From contig NZ_FMVJ01000002.1 of the NCBI RefSeq assembly GCF_900102135.1, forward strand, positions 530,231 through 582,231: a stretch of DNA of 52,001 bases, read 5' to 3'. The notes beneath the pieces were generated by a model. That model was given only the letters and a program-made list of their open reading frames with translations, did not search any database and was not told the origin of the DNA. Source of the stretch: Microvirga guangxiensis (lineage in GTDB: Bacteria; Pseudomonadota; Alphaproteobacteria; Rhizobiales; Beijerinckiaceae). Positions 27,889 through 35,877 of this stretch are shown here, in pieces. How positions within the stretch are numbered: position 1 is the stretch's first letter; every line of letters starts with the position of its first letter. The position numbers and the translations under genes were made by a program.

Positions 27889-28695
27889 TCAGGCCGTTGC
27901 AGCCCGCGGCTCACGCCGCCTGGCGCTCTGCTGGAAGAACAGCGCCTGGCTGATGACAGCCGAGACGTTCGCCGGCTGGAAGGGCTTGGCGATGAGGAAG
28001 GCCGGCTCCGGCCGCTCACCGGTGAGGAAGCGTTCCGGATAGGCGGTAATGAAGATTACCGGCACCTCAAACGACTTCAGGAGGTCGTTGACCGCGTCGA
28101 GACCGGAGCTGCCGTCGGCAAGCTGGATATCAGCCAGGATCAGGCCCGGCTGCTTGGTGGAAGCGAGCTTGACAGCTTCCGTGCGGGTCCGGGCGACACC
28201 CGTCACATTATGGCCGAGGCCTTCGACCAAGGCCTCCAGATCCATGGCGATCAGGGGCTCGTCCTCGATGATGAGGATGTCCGTGGCCATGTCGGCAGCC
28301 AGTTCACGGCCGGCTTCGTCGACGAGCTCGCGCACGGTTTTGGTATCCACATCGAGGATCTGACCGACCTCTTCCTCTCCAAAGCCCTCAAGGCAGGACA
28401 GGAGGAAAGCCTGGCGGGGAAGCGGGGTGATCTGGCCCAACCGAACTTCCGCCGGAAGATCGCGTTGAATTTGTTCGCTGCGCCCGTTGACGGAGAGCGA
28501 ATTCCAGATGCGCGTGAAAACCTGGAAGAGCTCAACCTTGACATTGCCGGAAGGCCCGATGGTCTCGGGTTCGCTCACCAAGGTTTCAAGCGTTGCGGCC
28601 ACATAGGCATCGCCAGCCATTTGGCTGCCAGTGAGAGCGCGTGCGTAGCGACGAAGGTATGGTAAGTGCTGGACGACAAGCTGAGCTGTCGACAT
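27889..28695 (-). CDS. phyR: PhyR, anti-anti-sigma response regulator of the general stress response
   Basis: A 268-aa protein with the PhyR architecture: a sigma-factor-like N-terminal domain (about residues 1-130) and a C-terminal receiver domain (about 138-258). Receiver marks are the acidic pair E144/D145, the phospho-acceptor D189 in ILADIQLADG, and the conserved Thr and Lys in FITAYPE and LIAKPF. When phosphorylated the sigma-like domain binds NepR and frees EcfG. ATG 28695 is chosen (AGGGGAAG upstream, usual family start). It is divergent from nepR-ecfG and has its own consensus EcfG promoter, so the loop is self-reinforcing. No cognate sensor kinase gene is adjacent. Confidence 0.97.
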   Translation of the reverse strand: MSTAQLVVQHLPYLRRYARALTGSQMAGDAYVAATLETLVSEPETIGPSGNVKVELFQVFTRIWNSLSVNGRSEQIQRDLPAEVRLGQITPLPRQAFLLSCLEGFGEEEVGQILDVDTKTVRELVDEAGRELAADMATDILIIEDEPLIAMDLEALVEGLGHNVTGVARTRTEAVKLASTKQPGLILADIQLADGSSGLDAVNDLLKSFEVPVIFITAYPERFLTGERPEPAFLIAKPFQPANVSAVISQALFFQQSARRREPRAATA

Positions 28696-28743
28696 TCGCT
28701 TCCCCTTATAGTGCTTATGAATCGTTGTACCGATGGTCCATTC

Positions 28744-28768
28744 AACGCTGCAAAGCTGCAAAAGTTCC
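28744..28768 (-). promoter_or_regulatory. EcfG promoter of phyR
   Basis: GGAAC (28768-28764), 16 nt, CGTT (28747-28744) on the minus strand. It is back-to-back with the nepR promoter: the two -35 boxes are separated by only 6 bp. Confidence 0.9.
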
Positions 28769-28774
28769 ATTTCT

Positions 28775-28799
28775 GGAACTGTGCTCAACAACAAGCGTT
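28775..28799 (+). promoter_or_regulatory. EcfG promoter of nepR-ecfG
   Basis: GGAAC (28775-28779), 16 nt, CGTT (28796-28799) on the plus strand; exact consensus, 78 nt before the nepR start. Autoregulation of this operon is known in other Alphaproteobacteria. Confidence 0.9.
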
Positions 28800-28877
28800 A
28801 TTGCTCGAAAATGAGTATAGAGCTACTGCCAAGGTTGGCTATCCCTTAATAATATATGGGGTAGCAAGGGGAATCAG

Positions 28878-29093
28878 ATGACAGGTGACAAGGGTAACAA
28901 GCTGGCTCGGGCGCTCCCGGGCTCATCACTCGATGACAGGCTTGGAACCGATGCAAAACTCGATAGCAGCAGTCAGAAACGTATCGGCGATCAATTGCGC
29001 GCCATGTATGATGAATTGATGCAGCAGCCCGTTCCGGACCGCTTCAAGGAATTATTGGACCAGCTCGACAAAAAGAAGGATGGGGCGCAATGA
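28878..29093 (+). CDS. nepR: NepR anti-sigma factor
   Basis: A 71-aa NepR, the anti-sigma factor that holds EcfG inactive and is titrated by phosphorylated PhyR. The core binding helices are visible as IGDQLRAMYDELMQQPVPDRFKELLDQL (in two parts, residues 36-52 and 53-63), with the conserved PVPDRF signature, and the N and C termini are polar as usual. AGGGGAA stands before ATG 28878. Its stop overlaps the ecfG start as ATGA, giving coupled translation and a fixed ratio of anti-sigma to sigma factor. Confidence 0.95.
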   Translation: MTGDKGNKLARALPGSSLDDRLGTDAKLDSSSQKRIGDQLRAMYDELMQQPVPDRFKELLDQLDKKKDGAQ

Positions 29094-29629
29094 CCCCGGA
29101 GCCTGACCTGCGAGAGGCTCTGCTAGCCGCCGTTCCCGGCCTACGCGCTTTTGCCATCTCGCTCTCAGGTCAGGTCGACAGGGCAGACGACCTTGTCCAG
29201 GACACCCTCCTCCGCGCTCTTTCCAATCTTCATCGTTTCGAGCCCGGCACAAACCTGAATGCCTGGCTCTTCACGATTCTGCGCAATCTTTTTCATTCCG
29301 AGTACAGAAAGCGTCGGCGTGAGGTCGAAGACCCCGACGGCTCTTTCGCGAGCCGGCTGAAGATTCAGCCCGAGCAGGGCTCACATCTTGATTTCGAGGA
29401 TTTCCGAGAGGCCCTCTCCCAGCTTCCGTCCGATCAGCGCGAGGCGTTGCTTCTGGTCGGGGCCTCCGGCTTCTCCTATGAGGAAGCCGCCAGCATTTGC
29501 GGTTGCGCCATCGGCACCATCAAGAGCCGCGTCAACCGGGCCCGCCTTCGGCTGGCGGCTACCCTGAACGTGGACGACATGGACGATCTGGGCCCCGACA
29601 GCATGACCCGCGCAGCCCTTCAAGGCTGA
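29090..29629 (+). CDS. ecfG: EcfG general stress response sigma factor
   Basis: A 179-aa ECF sigma factor of the EcfG (ECF15) type. Region 2 contains VDRADDLVQDTLLRAL (about residues 29-44) and NLNAWLFTILRNLFHSEYRK (about 55-74); region 4 contains LPSDQREALLLVGASGFSYEEA (about 106-127, split by the linker) and the recognition helix GTIKSRVNRAR (about 138-148). It directs RNA polymerase to GGAAC-N16/17-CGTT promoters, ten of which (including its own) lie within 5.4 kb here. Second gene of the nepR-ecfG operon; a strong terminator follows. Confidence 0.96.
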   Translation: MTPEPDLREALLAAVPGLRAFAISLSGQVDRADDLVQDTLLRALSNLHRFEPGTNLNAWLFTILRNLFHSEYRKRRREVEDPDGSFASRLKIQPEQGSHLDFEDFREALSQLPSDQREALLLVGASGFSYEEAASICGCAIGTIKSRVNRARLRLAATLNVDDMDDLGPDSMTRAALQG

Positions 29630-29646
29630 ACTGCCTCCTATCTACG

Positions 29647-29674
29647 AAAAACGCCGCCCAGTGGGCGGCGTTTT
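29647..29674. terminator. Bidirectional terminator between ecfG and the DUF1328 gene
   Basis: AAAACGCCGCCCA and its complement around a 2-nt GT loop, with T-rich ends on both strands. Confidence 0.9.
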
Positions 29675-29696
29675 CTTAAAGCCAGGGAAGACCTCG

Positions 29697-29870
29697 TTAC
29701 ATGGGGCTTCTTCCGCGCAGAAGGCCGATGACAGCCGAAATGGCGAAGAGCACGATCGCAACGAAGAAGATCAGCTTGGCAATCTCGACGGCCGTACCGG
29801 CAATGCCGCCAAAACCGAACAGAGCTGCGACGAGCGCGATGATGAGAAAAGTGACAGCCCAACCGAGCAT
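29697..29870 (-). CDS. DUF1328 (YtjA-like) small membrane protein
   Basis: A 57-aa protein read directly from the minus strand (ATG at 29870, TAA at 29697). It begins [20 protein letters not shown], has the [15 protein letters not shown] turn, and a second helix ending [12 protein letters not shown]. Two membrane helices and this motif are diagnostic of DUF1328, a family of tiny inner-membrane proteins often induced by osmotic or general stress. Convergent with ecfG, sharing its terminator. A GGAAC-N17-CGTT promoter lies 53 nt upstream, so it belongs to the stress regulon. Confidence 0.92.
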   Translation of the reverse strand: MLGWAVTFLIIALVAALFGFGGIAGTAVEIAKLIFFVAIVLFAISAVIGLLRGRSPM

Positions 29871-29922
29871 GGTGTTACCTCGCTAAGATTTATAATCAGC
29901 TTTGAGCTGATGACGCTGAAAC

Positions 29923-29948
29923 AACGCCAAGCGCGGCTGTGCGGTTCC
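29923..29948 (-). promoter_or_regulatory. EcfG promoter of the DUF1328 gene
   Basis: GGAAC (29948-29944), 17 nt, CGTT (29926-29923) on the minus strand. Confidence 0.82.
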
Positions 29949-30017
29949 GCGAAAAAGCTATGTGTCTAAGATACGGGGAAGCTCGACATAAGTATTCTGC
30001 GTAAGAGCACCCAGTAT

Positions 30018-30042
30018 GGAACTCAGCACTCCTAGGCACGTT
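30018..30042 (+). promoter_or_regulatory. EcfG promoter of the small membrane protein gene
   Basis: GGAAC (30018-30022), 16 nt, CGTT (30039-30042); exact consensus, 26 nt before the start at 30069. Confidence 0.85.
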
Positions 30043-30068
30043 TTTCAGAACACTTGGGAGATATGTCG

Positions 30069-30272
30069 ATGACCCGTTCCGTTGCCCTTCGTGCATTTAT
30101 TCTTTTTGCGGTTCTTACTTTGCTTGCGGCCGTCACCGGCGTCGCTTCGCAAGCCCAAATTGCAGAAGTCGTATTCCTGATCGGCGCATCCCTGTCCGCT
30201 GTGCTGCTTTTCTTCGCGCTGACGGTGCAGGCTCCCGCTCCGATCCCGTTACGTGTTCGTCGCCGTCGTTGA
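30069..30272 (+). CDS. Small two-helix membrane protein, stress regulon
   Basis: A 67-aa protein with two hydrophobic helices (about residues 9-30 and 36-57) and a strongly basic C terminus (RVRRRR). The second helix, IAEVVFLIGASLSAVLLFF, has the same layout as the [16 protein letters not shown] helix of the DUF1328 protein 200 bp away, so the two may be distant relatives; I cannot show this. ATG 30069 is favoured because GGGAGA sits 7-8 nt upstream; ATG 30063 is too close to it. It has an exact EcfG promoter and a strong terminator, so it is a complete single-gene unit. Confidence 0.75.
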   Translation: MTRSVALRAFILFAVLTLLAAVTGVASQAQIAEVVFLIGASLSAVLLFFALTVQAPAPIPLRVRRRR

Positions 30273-30287
30273 ACGGCTCCAGACTTC

Positions 30288-30318
30288 AAAAAAGGCGGCT
30301 CGCTTGAGCCGCCTTTTT
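30288..30318. terminator. Bidirectional terminator, small membrane gene and SDR gene
   Basis: AAAAAGGCGGCTC, GCTT loop, GAGCCGCCTTTTT. It can end both the plus-strand gene at 30272 and the minus-strand SDR gene at 30324. Confidence 0.9.
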
Positions 30319-30323
30319 CTGTT

Positions 30324-31184
30324 TCAGGTTTCCGTCGCGTCCCCACCATTGGGATGCAGGATCGAGCCTGTGATGTAGGAAGCATCCTCGCAGGCCAGGA
30401 AGAGGTAAGACGGAGCCACCTCATTTGGCTGACCGGGGCGCTTGAGAGGCGTATTCGCGCCGAAGCTCTTCACCTTCTCGGCCGGGAAGGTCGCCGGGAT
30501 GAGAGGCGTCCAGATCGGGCCGGGCGCGACCCCGTTCACACGGATTCCCTGCTCCGCGAGCTTCTGCGCCAGGGAACGTGTGAAGGCGACGATGGCGCCC
30601 TTAGTCGCGCTGTAATCGAGAAGTTCCGAGCTGCCGCGGTAAGCCGTGACGGATGTTGTGTTGATGATGGCGGCCCCTTGCTTCAAATGCTGCATCGCCG
30701 CCTGCGTCATGTAGAAATAGCCGAAAATGTTGGTGCGGAAGGTGCGCTCGATCTGCTCGGGCGGGATCTCGGAAATATCGCCTTTGGGATGCTGCTCGGC
30801 CGCGTTGTTGACGAGCACATCGAGCTTGCCGAACTGCTGGACCACCTGATCGACGGCGGAACGGCAAAAGGCCGGATCACCGATATCGCCAGCGATGGCC
30901 AGGCACCTGCGCCCTTCCCTCTCCACGAGCTGTTTGGTGGCCTGCGCATCTTCGTTCTCATTGAGATAGACGATAGCGATATCCGCACCCTCGCGCGCAA
31001 AAAGCACAGACACCGCGCGACCGATACCGCTGTCGCCACCGGTGATGAGAGCCGTCTTTCCCTTCATCCGGTTGCTGCCCGGATAGCGCGGCTCGTAATC
31101 GGGTCTCGGGTTCATCTCGGTCTCGTGTCCGGGCTGCCGGTCCTGCACCTGCGGCGGAAGCGTCTGCTTCTGTTCGGAACTCAT
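30324..31184 (-). CDS. SDR family oxidoreductase (general stress protein 39 / YghA-like)
   Basis: A 286-aa classical short-chain dehydrogenase with the longer N-terminal tail of the GSP39/YghA subgroup (PPQVQDRQPGHETEMNPRP, then YPGSNRMKGKTALITGG). The cofactor motif is TGGDSGIGRA (about residues 48-57), followed by NNAAEQ (about 127-132), the catalytic Ser in TTSVTAYRG, and YSATKGA (YxxxK, about 190-196). It would reduce or oxidise an alcohol or carbonyl with NAD(P)(H); the substrate is unknown. ATG 31184 has GGGATGG upstream. Family members are often stress-induced, and it borders the EcfG island, but I see no consensus EcfG promoter in front of it. Confidence 0.9.
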   Translation of the reverse strand: MSSEQKQTLPPQVQDRQPGHETEMNPRPDYEPRYPGSNRMKGKTALITGGDSGIGRAVSVLFAREGADIAIVYLNENEDAQATKQLVEREGRRCLAIAGDIGDPAFCRSAVDQVVQQFGKLDVLVNNAAEQHPKGDISEIPPEQIERTFRTNIFGYFYMTQAAMQHLKQGAAIINTTSVTAYRGSSELLDYSATKGAIVAFTRSLAQKLAEQGIRVNGVAPGPIWTPLIPATFPAEKVKSFGANTPLKRPGQPNEVAPSYLFLACEDASYITGSILHPNGGDATET

Positions 31185-31240
31185 CGCACCATCCCTTCTT
31201 TGAAAAAGCGATGCGGGCTCCGTTCCTTTGAACAAAGAAA

Positions 31241-31268
31241 AGCCCGCGTTGATGGCTCAACGCGGGCT
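31241..31268 (-). terminator. Terminator of the uracil permease gene
   Basis: AGCCCGCGTTGA, TGGC loop, TCAACGCGGGCT; read on the minus strand a TTTTCTTTG tail follows. Confidence 0.85.
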
Positions 31269-31292
31269 CCAGAGACGTGTTCCTGCAAGGCC

Positions 31293-32621
31293 TTAGGCGC
31301 GCGGAACCTCGTTGGCGCGCTGAGATCCCATGTTCAGGATATGGTACAGGATGATCGCTCCGAACGTTGCCGTGCCAATGCCATCAAGGGTGAAGCCTGC
31401 AACATTCAGCTTGAAGTTGCCGGCGCCCAGGATCAAGGCTGCCGCCACCGTGATCAGGTTGCGCGGGTTCGAAAAATCGACCCGGTTTTCCACCCAGATG
31501 CGGCCGGCCGTTGCTGCGATGAGGCCGAACACCACGATGGACAATCCACCGAGCACAGGCCCCGGAATCGTGCCGATGAAGGCGCCGAATTTCGGCGACA
31601 GGCCCAGCAGAAGAGCGAAACCCGCGGCGATGAGGAAGACCAGCGTCGAATAGATGCGGGTCACCGCCATCACGCCCATGTTCTCGGCATAGGTCGTCAT
31701 GCCTGTACCGCCGGCAGAACCGGAAAGCATCGTGGCAAGGCCGTCGCCCATGAACGCGCGTCCCAGATAGGGATCGAGATTGCGTCCCGTCATGGCACCG
31801 ATGGCCTTGATGTGCCCGAGGTTCTCCGCGACGAGAATGATCGCGACAGGCGCGATGAGGCTCATGGCACGCATGTCGAACACAGGGCTCTGGAAGGTCG
31901 GCAGGCCGAACCAGGCAGCCTCGCGGATCTTCGTGAAGTCGATGGCTGTGCCGTAGCCCAGGTGGTTCGCGAAGATGTAATAAACCAGATAGCCGATGGC
32001 GCCGCCGAGCAGCACCGGCAAGCGCTTCCACATGCCCGGCGCATAAACCGCGACGATACCGACCGAGAGCGCCGTCGCGAGCGCGATCCAGCGGGCGAAG
32101 TTGGAACCGTCGGCATTATCCGGGGTCACGCCCGAGGCGCTGTTGATCGCGATCGGGGCCAACACCAGACCGATGGCGGCCACGATGGCGCCGGTGACCA
32201 CCGGCGGCATGAGCTTCTCGATCCAGCGGTGCCCTGCCATCTGGACGATGAGGCCGATGATGAAATAGAGCGCACCCGCCGCAATGATGCCGCCGAGTGC
32301 CAGAGGAATGTTCGGGTTCGGGCTGCCGACCGAGGCGCCGGTTGCCACCAAGACAGGGCCGATGAAGGCGAAGCTCGAGCCGAGATAGCTCGGCACCCGG
32401 CCGCCGACCACGAAGAAGAAGATCAGGGTGGCGAGGCCGGAGAAAAGGATCGAGACATTGGGATCGAAGCCCATCAGGATGGGCGCCAGCACGGTGGCGC
32501 CAAACATGGCCACCACATGCTGCAGGCCTACGACGACCATTTGGCCTGTCGGAAGCCGCTCATCGGGCATGATGGTGCCCTCGGTCTTCAAGGTCCATTT
32601 AGGCAGGAAACTATCGCTCAT
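31293..32621 (-). CDS. uraA: Uracil/xanthine permease (NCS2 family)
   Basis: A 442-aa nucleobase:cation symporter of the NCS2 family, the usual length, with about 14 hydrophobic segments. Recognisable blocks are [20 protein letters not shown] (residues 32-51), [14 protein letters not shown] (about 76-89), [17 protein letters not shown] (about 262-278) and [20 protein letters not shown] (about 288-307), the last two being substrate-site motifs of UraA-like proteins. It imports uracil, possibly with related bases, using the proton gradient. Monocistronic with its own terminator. Confidence 0.92.
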   Translation of the reverse strand: MSDSFLPKWTLKTEGTIMPDERLPTGQMVVVGLQHVVAMFGATVLAPILMGFDPNVSILFSGLATLIFFFVVGGRVPSYLGSSFAFIGPVLVATGASVGSPNPNIPLALGGIIAAGALYFIIGLIVQMAGHRWIEKLMPPVVTGAIVAAIGLVLAPIAINSASGVTPDNADGSNFARWIALATALSVGIVAVYAPGMWKRLPVLLGGAIGYLVYYIFANHLGYGTAIDFTKIREAAWFGLPTFQSPVFDMRAMSLIAPVAIILVAENLGHIKAIGAMTGRNLDPYLGRAFMGDGLATMLSGSAGGTGMTTYAENMGVMAVTRIYSTLVFLIAAGFALLLGLSPKFGAFIGTIPGPVLGGLSIVVFGLIAATAGRIWVENRVDFSNPRNLITVAAALILGAGNFKLNVAGFTLDGIGTATFGAIILYHILNMGSQRANEVPRA

Positions 32622-32710
32622 GTTCTATTCCCCCAGACTATGGCGCTTGAGGTGGCACCCTAGTGCGAGGCCCGGAGGGAAAGCTAGCGCCTCAAATGAC
32701 TTATTAACTG

Positions 32711-32732
32711 CTGCAAAAGCTCCATTTCTGGA
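32711..32732. other. Near-copy of the phyR/nepR promoter core
   Basis: A 22-nt stretch that matches 28756-28777 (the paired -35 boxes of the divergent phyR and nepR promoters) at 21 of 22 positions. The single change turns GTTCC into GCTCC, and the bases just after it (GGACA instead of GGAAC) spoil the other box. It lies between the divergent uraA and esterase genes. Confidence 0.6.
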
Positions 32733-32800
32733 CAAGTGCCTATTGGACGGCCACATCTGTCCTCTCCCAATGTCCGCCCCATGAGCAACGAGGAACAGCG

Positions 32801-33820
32801 ATGCGCAAGGACCACAACGTGCCGGAAGGCGTGGTGCACTCCCTCCGGATCGACAGCGAGTGCCTGAAAGGCAATCTTCTCGGCGATCCCACAATGCGGC
32901 GGGTCGACGTCTATGTCCCGGCAGGCCATGACGGCCGCGGCCTCCCTCTTCTCGTAGACCTCGTGGGCTATACGGCGGGCGGGCCTGGCCACACCAATTG
33001 GAAGAACTACGGCGAGAACGTCCCTGAGCGGCTCGATCGCCTGATCGGCACGGGGGCTATGCCTCCGGTGATGGTCGCGTTTCCCGATTGCTTCACCCGC
33101 CTCGGCGGCAACCAATATGTCGACAGCGCCGCCATGGGCCCGTGGGAGACCTTCCTCATCCGCGAGATGCTGCCCTGCGTCGAGAGCCGCTTCGGCTGCG
33201 GCGGAGACGGGCGGCGCGGGGTGTTCGGCAAGAGTTCAGGCGGCTATGGCTCTCTTGTCCATGCCATGCGCCATGGCGGCTCGGTGTGGGCAGCGGCGGC
33301 CTCTCACTCCGGGGATGTGGGTTTTGAATATCTCTACCATCTCGGCGAGTTCGCAGGCGCGCTGCGCCACCTCGCGGGCTATGGCATGTCCGTCGAGACC
33401 TTCCTCGACAAGTTCGCCAAAGGCCCGAAGGCCAAGGATCAGGACTGGCATGTGCTGATGATCCTCGCGCAGGCCGCGAGCTTCGATCCTGATCCGAGCC
33501 AATTTTGCGGTATTCGTCTTCCGGTGGATCTGCACACCTGCGAGATGATCGAGGAGCGTTGGGCGAACTGGCTGCGCTGGGACCCATTGCGCATGGTTGA
33601 TGACACGCAATGCCAGGACAACCTGCGCAAGCTGAAGGCCTTCTACATCGATTGCGGCGACATCGATCAGTACAACATGGTCTATGGCTCGCGCCAATTG
33701 CACCGGAAACTTGAGACCGCCGGCATCGCGCACGTTTATGAGGAATTCCCCGACAACCACTCCTCGGTGGATTACCGCATGGATGTGAGCCTGCCCCTGG
33801 TTGCGAAGGCTCTTACCTGA
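32801..33820 (+). CDS. Alpha/beta hydrolase, esterase D / enterochelin-esterase-like
   Basis: A 339-aa putative esterase. The nucleophile elbow is GKSSGGYGS (about residues 147-155; GxSxG), the probable acid lies in the DCGDIDQYN stretch (about 284-292), and the histidine in NHSSVDYRM near residue 327. An oxyanion-side VDLVGYTAGG precedes. This fits the PF00756 putative esterase family, cytoplasmic, with no signal peptide. The natural substrate cannot be told. ATG 32801 has GAGGAAC upstream. It is convergent with the flavoprotein gene (6 bp between the stops). Confidence 0.82.
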   Translation: MRKDHNVPEGVVHSLRIDSECLKGNLLGDPTMRRVDVYVPAGHDGRGLPLLVDLVGYTAGGPGHTNWKNYGENVPERLDRLIGTGAMPPVMVAFPDCFTRLGGNQYVDSAAMGPWETFLIREMLPCVESRFGCGGDGRRGVFGKSSGGYGSLVHAMRHGGSVWAAAASHSGDVGFEYLYHLGEFAGALRHLAGYGMSVETFLDKFAKGPKAKDQDWHVLMILAQAASFDPDPSQFCGIRLPVDLHTCEMIEERWANWLRWDPLRMVDDTQCQDNLRKLKAFYIDCGDIDQYNMVYGSRQLHRKLETAGIAHVYEEFPDNHSSVDYRMDVSLPLVAKALT

Positions 33821-33826
33821 CCTCGA

Positions 33827-34774
33827 TCAGGCGCCGCCCGGCTCATCCTCCGTCGGCAGTTCGCAGTGGTTGTGAATATGCGTGGCGGCATGGGCGGCGT
33901 GCCCCATGCCCACGACGATCTGATCGAGGCCGCGCACGATATCGCCCGCCGCATACAGCCCTTTCACGCTCGTCTGGCAGTGACTGTCGACGGTGAGGCT
34001 GCCTGTCGCATCGTGCTCGGCGCCCAAGGCCAGCGCGAGGTCTGATCGGTACTTCAGGCCCAGCGCCGAATAGAGCACATCGAAGCGATGCTCCTTGCCC
34101 CCTGAATGGAGCGCGGAGATCCTGTCGTTCTCCATGTCGAGGGACTGGACAGGCGTTTCGACCACCTTGATGCCGTGCTCGTCGAGCTTGGACCATTGGT
34201 CGGCATTCAGTTCAAGAGGCTGGCCCAGGGTGAGCAGCGTAACGTCGTCAGAATAGGTGCGGGCGATGAACACGGCCTCGCCGATGCCGTGAGCGCCATA
34301 GGCGATGACAGCGATTTTACGGTCGCGGGATTCAAAGCCGTCACAGATGGGGCAATAGCGCACCAATCCGCGCTGCACGGCATTGGGCACGTCCGGCAGG
34401 TCGGGCTCGATATCGACCGCGCCGGTCGCCAGTACCACCCGCCGGGCCGAGATCTGGCTGGTGCCGCCCTCATCGTCCTCGACCATGGCAATGAAGCGGT
34501 CCGGCTGCTTGCTCAAGCCCGTCACCCGCCCTGCCCGGATGCATTTGCCGTATTGCTCCAGATTGGCGCGCGCCCGGCCCAAGAGATCCTTGCCGGAAAT
34601 GCCGTCCGCGAACATGGGAATGTTGTGGCTGGTCGGAATCCAAGCCGCCCGCGGCGTGCCGCTGTCGACGATCAGAAAACGGCGCTTGAACCGCGCCAGA
34701 TAAAGCCCCGTCGTCAAGCCCGCCGGTCCACCGCCGACGATCAGGCAGTCGAGCATGTCTCCATTGGATTCCAT
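33827..34774 (-). CDS. Thioredoxin-reductase-like FAD/NAD(P) oxidoreductase
   Basis: A 315-aa two-dinucleotide-binding-domain flavoprotein. The FAD motif GGGPAGLTTG is at about residues 14-23, the redox-active CPICDG at about 140-145, a NAD(P) motif near IAYGAHGIGEAV (about 157-168), and a C-terminal FAD signature YAAGDIVRG (about 270-278). Thioredoxin reductase has CATCDG at the same place, so a disulfide-reductase chemistry is plausible, but no thioredoxin gene is nearby and the protein may serve another partner. Two starts are possible: ATG 34774 or ATG 34756 (MLDCLIVGGG, with GGAG very close). Confidence 0.85.
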   Translation of the reverse strand: MESNGDMLDCLIVGGGPAGLTTGLYLARFKRRFLIVDSGTPRAAWIPTSHNIPMFADGISGKDLLGRARANLEQYGKCIRAGRVTGLSKQPDRFIAMVEDDEGGTSQISARRVVLATGAVDIEPDLPDVPNAVQRGLVRYCPICDGFESRDRKIAVIAYGAHGIGEAVFIARTYSDDVTLLTLGQPLELNADQWSKLDEHGIKVVETPVQSLDMENDRISALHSGGKEHRFDVLYSALGLKYRSDLALALGAEHDATGSLTVDSHCQTSVKGLYAAGDIVRGLDQIVVGMGHAAHAATHIHNHCELPTEDEPGGA

Positions 34775-34959
34775 CCAGCCTTGTTCCCTCGAAATAACCC
34801 TAGAGGGAGCACAACTCGCAAGAGAGCCAAAAGATCATCCGGAGCAGCACTGGCTCGTCCAGCAACTACAACCACTGCCCAACTATCCATTGCCCAAGAG
34901 CCGCATATCTGTAGGGTCTCATTTAACAGATTTCTCCTTGCCAATTAGGCTGGCTCTCT

Positions 34960-35877
34960 ATGCGCATAACCCTCTCGAACTCTCACCTAAAGGCTCAAAT
35001 TGTCGGACTTGGGGCCGAACTGGTGGCGCTTCAAGATGAAGCAGGTCATGACCTTTTGTGGGATGGAGAACCTACGTTCTGGACCGGACGCTCTCCTCTT
35101 CTCTTTCCCATCGTTGGCCGTCTGCGCGATGACCGGACTCTGATCGAGGGCCGCCCCTATTCCATGAAACAGCACGGCTTTGCCCGCGCATCCACGTTCG
35201 ACATCGTCGATGCCGGCACTGAGAGCTGCCGCCTCCGCCTGAGCGCGAGCGACGAGACGCGCGAGCAATATCCCTTCGATTTCAGGCTCGACGTGACCTA
35301 CCGGGTCGATGGTGCCCGGCTGGTCTTCACTGCATCCGTCTTCAATCTGGAAAACCGAGCAATCCCGGTCTCATTCGGCTTCCATCCAGCCCTGCGCTGG
35401 CCCCTGCCCTATGGCGGCAAGCGCGAGGCGCATGAGATCCGCTTTGAAAAGGCGGAGGCAGCCTCCCTGCACACGCTGGCGGAGGGATTGGTTGGAGAGG
35501 CTTCGCGTCCATCTCCCCTACAAGGCGACCGCCTGCCGCTGCATGATGGCCTGTTTCAGGATGGAGCACTTGTCTGGAGCGAACTCAAGAGCCGTACGGT
35601 GCGCTATGGCGTTCCCGGTCGCCGCTCCCTTTCGGTGTCATTTCCGGATATGCCGCATCTCGGCATCTGGACGAAGCCTGGGGCGGGCTATGTCTGCATC
35701 GAGCCCTGGCAGGGCTATGCCGACCCCGTTGGGTTTGCAGGCGAGTTTAAGGACAAGCCCGGGATCGTGATGATCCCGGCCGGGGAGAACCGTGATTTTT
35801 CGACGGAGATCATCGTTGATCCGCCGAACTCGTCCAACAAGCGTGGCCCCTCCCAACAAGGGGACCCCGCCTGTTAA
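34960..35877 (+). CDS. Aldose 1-epimerase family protein, paralogue 1
   Basis: A 305-aa protein of the aldose-1-epimerase (galactose mutarotase-like, YihR/LacX-type) superfamily. Visible are GAELVALQDEAGHDLLWDG (about residues 18-36), SPLLFPIVGR (about 47-56), KQHGFAR (about 70-76), SFGFHPALRWPLP (about 132-144) and LGIWTKPGAGYVCIEPW (about 232-248). The histidines in KQHGF and GFHP and the late Glu match the family's catalytic set. It interconverts sugar anomers; the sugar is not known. The C terminus has a 15-20 residue polar tail absent from paralogue 2. Divergent from the flavoprotein gene. Confidence 0.88.
   Translation: MRITLSNSHLKAQIVGLGAELVALQDEAGHDLLWDGEPTFWTGRSPLLFPIVGRLRDDRTLIEGRPYSMKQHGFARASTFDIVDAGTESCRLRLSASDETREQYPFDFRLDVTYRVDGARLVFTASVFNLENRAIPVSFGFHPALRWPLPYGGKREAHEIRFEKAEAASLHTLAEGLVGEASRPSPLQGDRLPLHDGLFQDGALVWSELKSRTVRYGVPGRRSLSVSFPDMPHLGIWTKPGAGYVCIEPWQGYADPVGFAGEFKDKPGIVMIPAGENRDFSTEIIVDPPNSSNKRGPSQQGDPAC

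Noticed and set aside
31184..31235. Possible EcfG promoter for the SDR gene
   Set aside because: A GGAAC is present on the minus strand near 31234, but the -10 position reads TTTC rather than CGTT.
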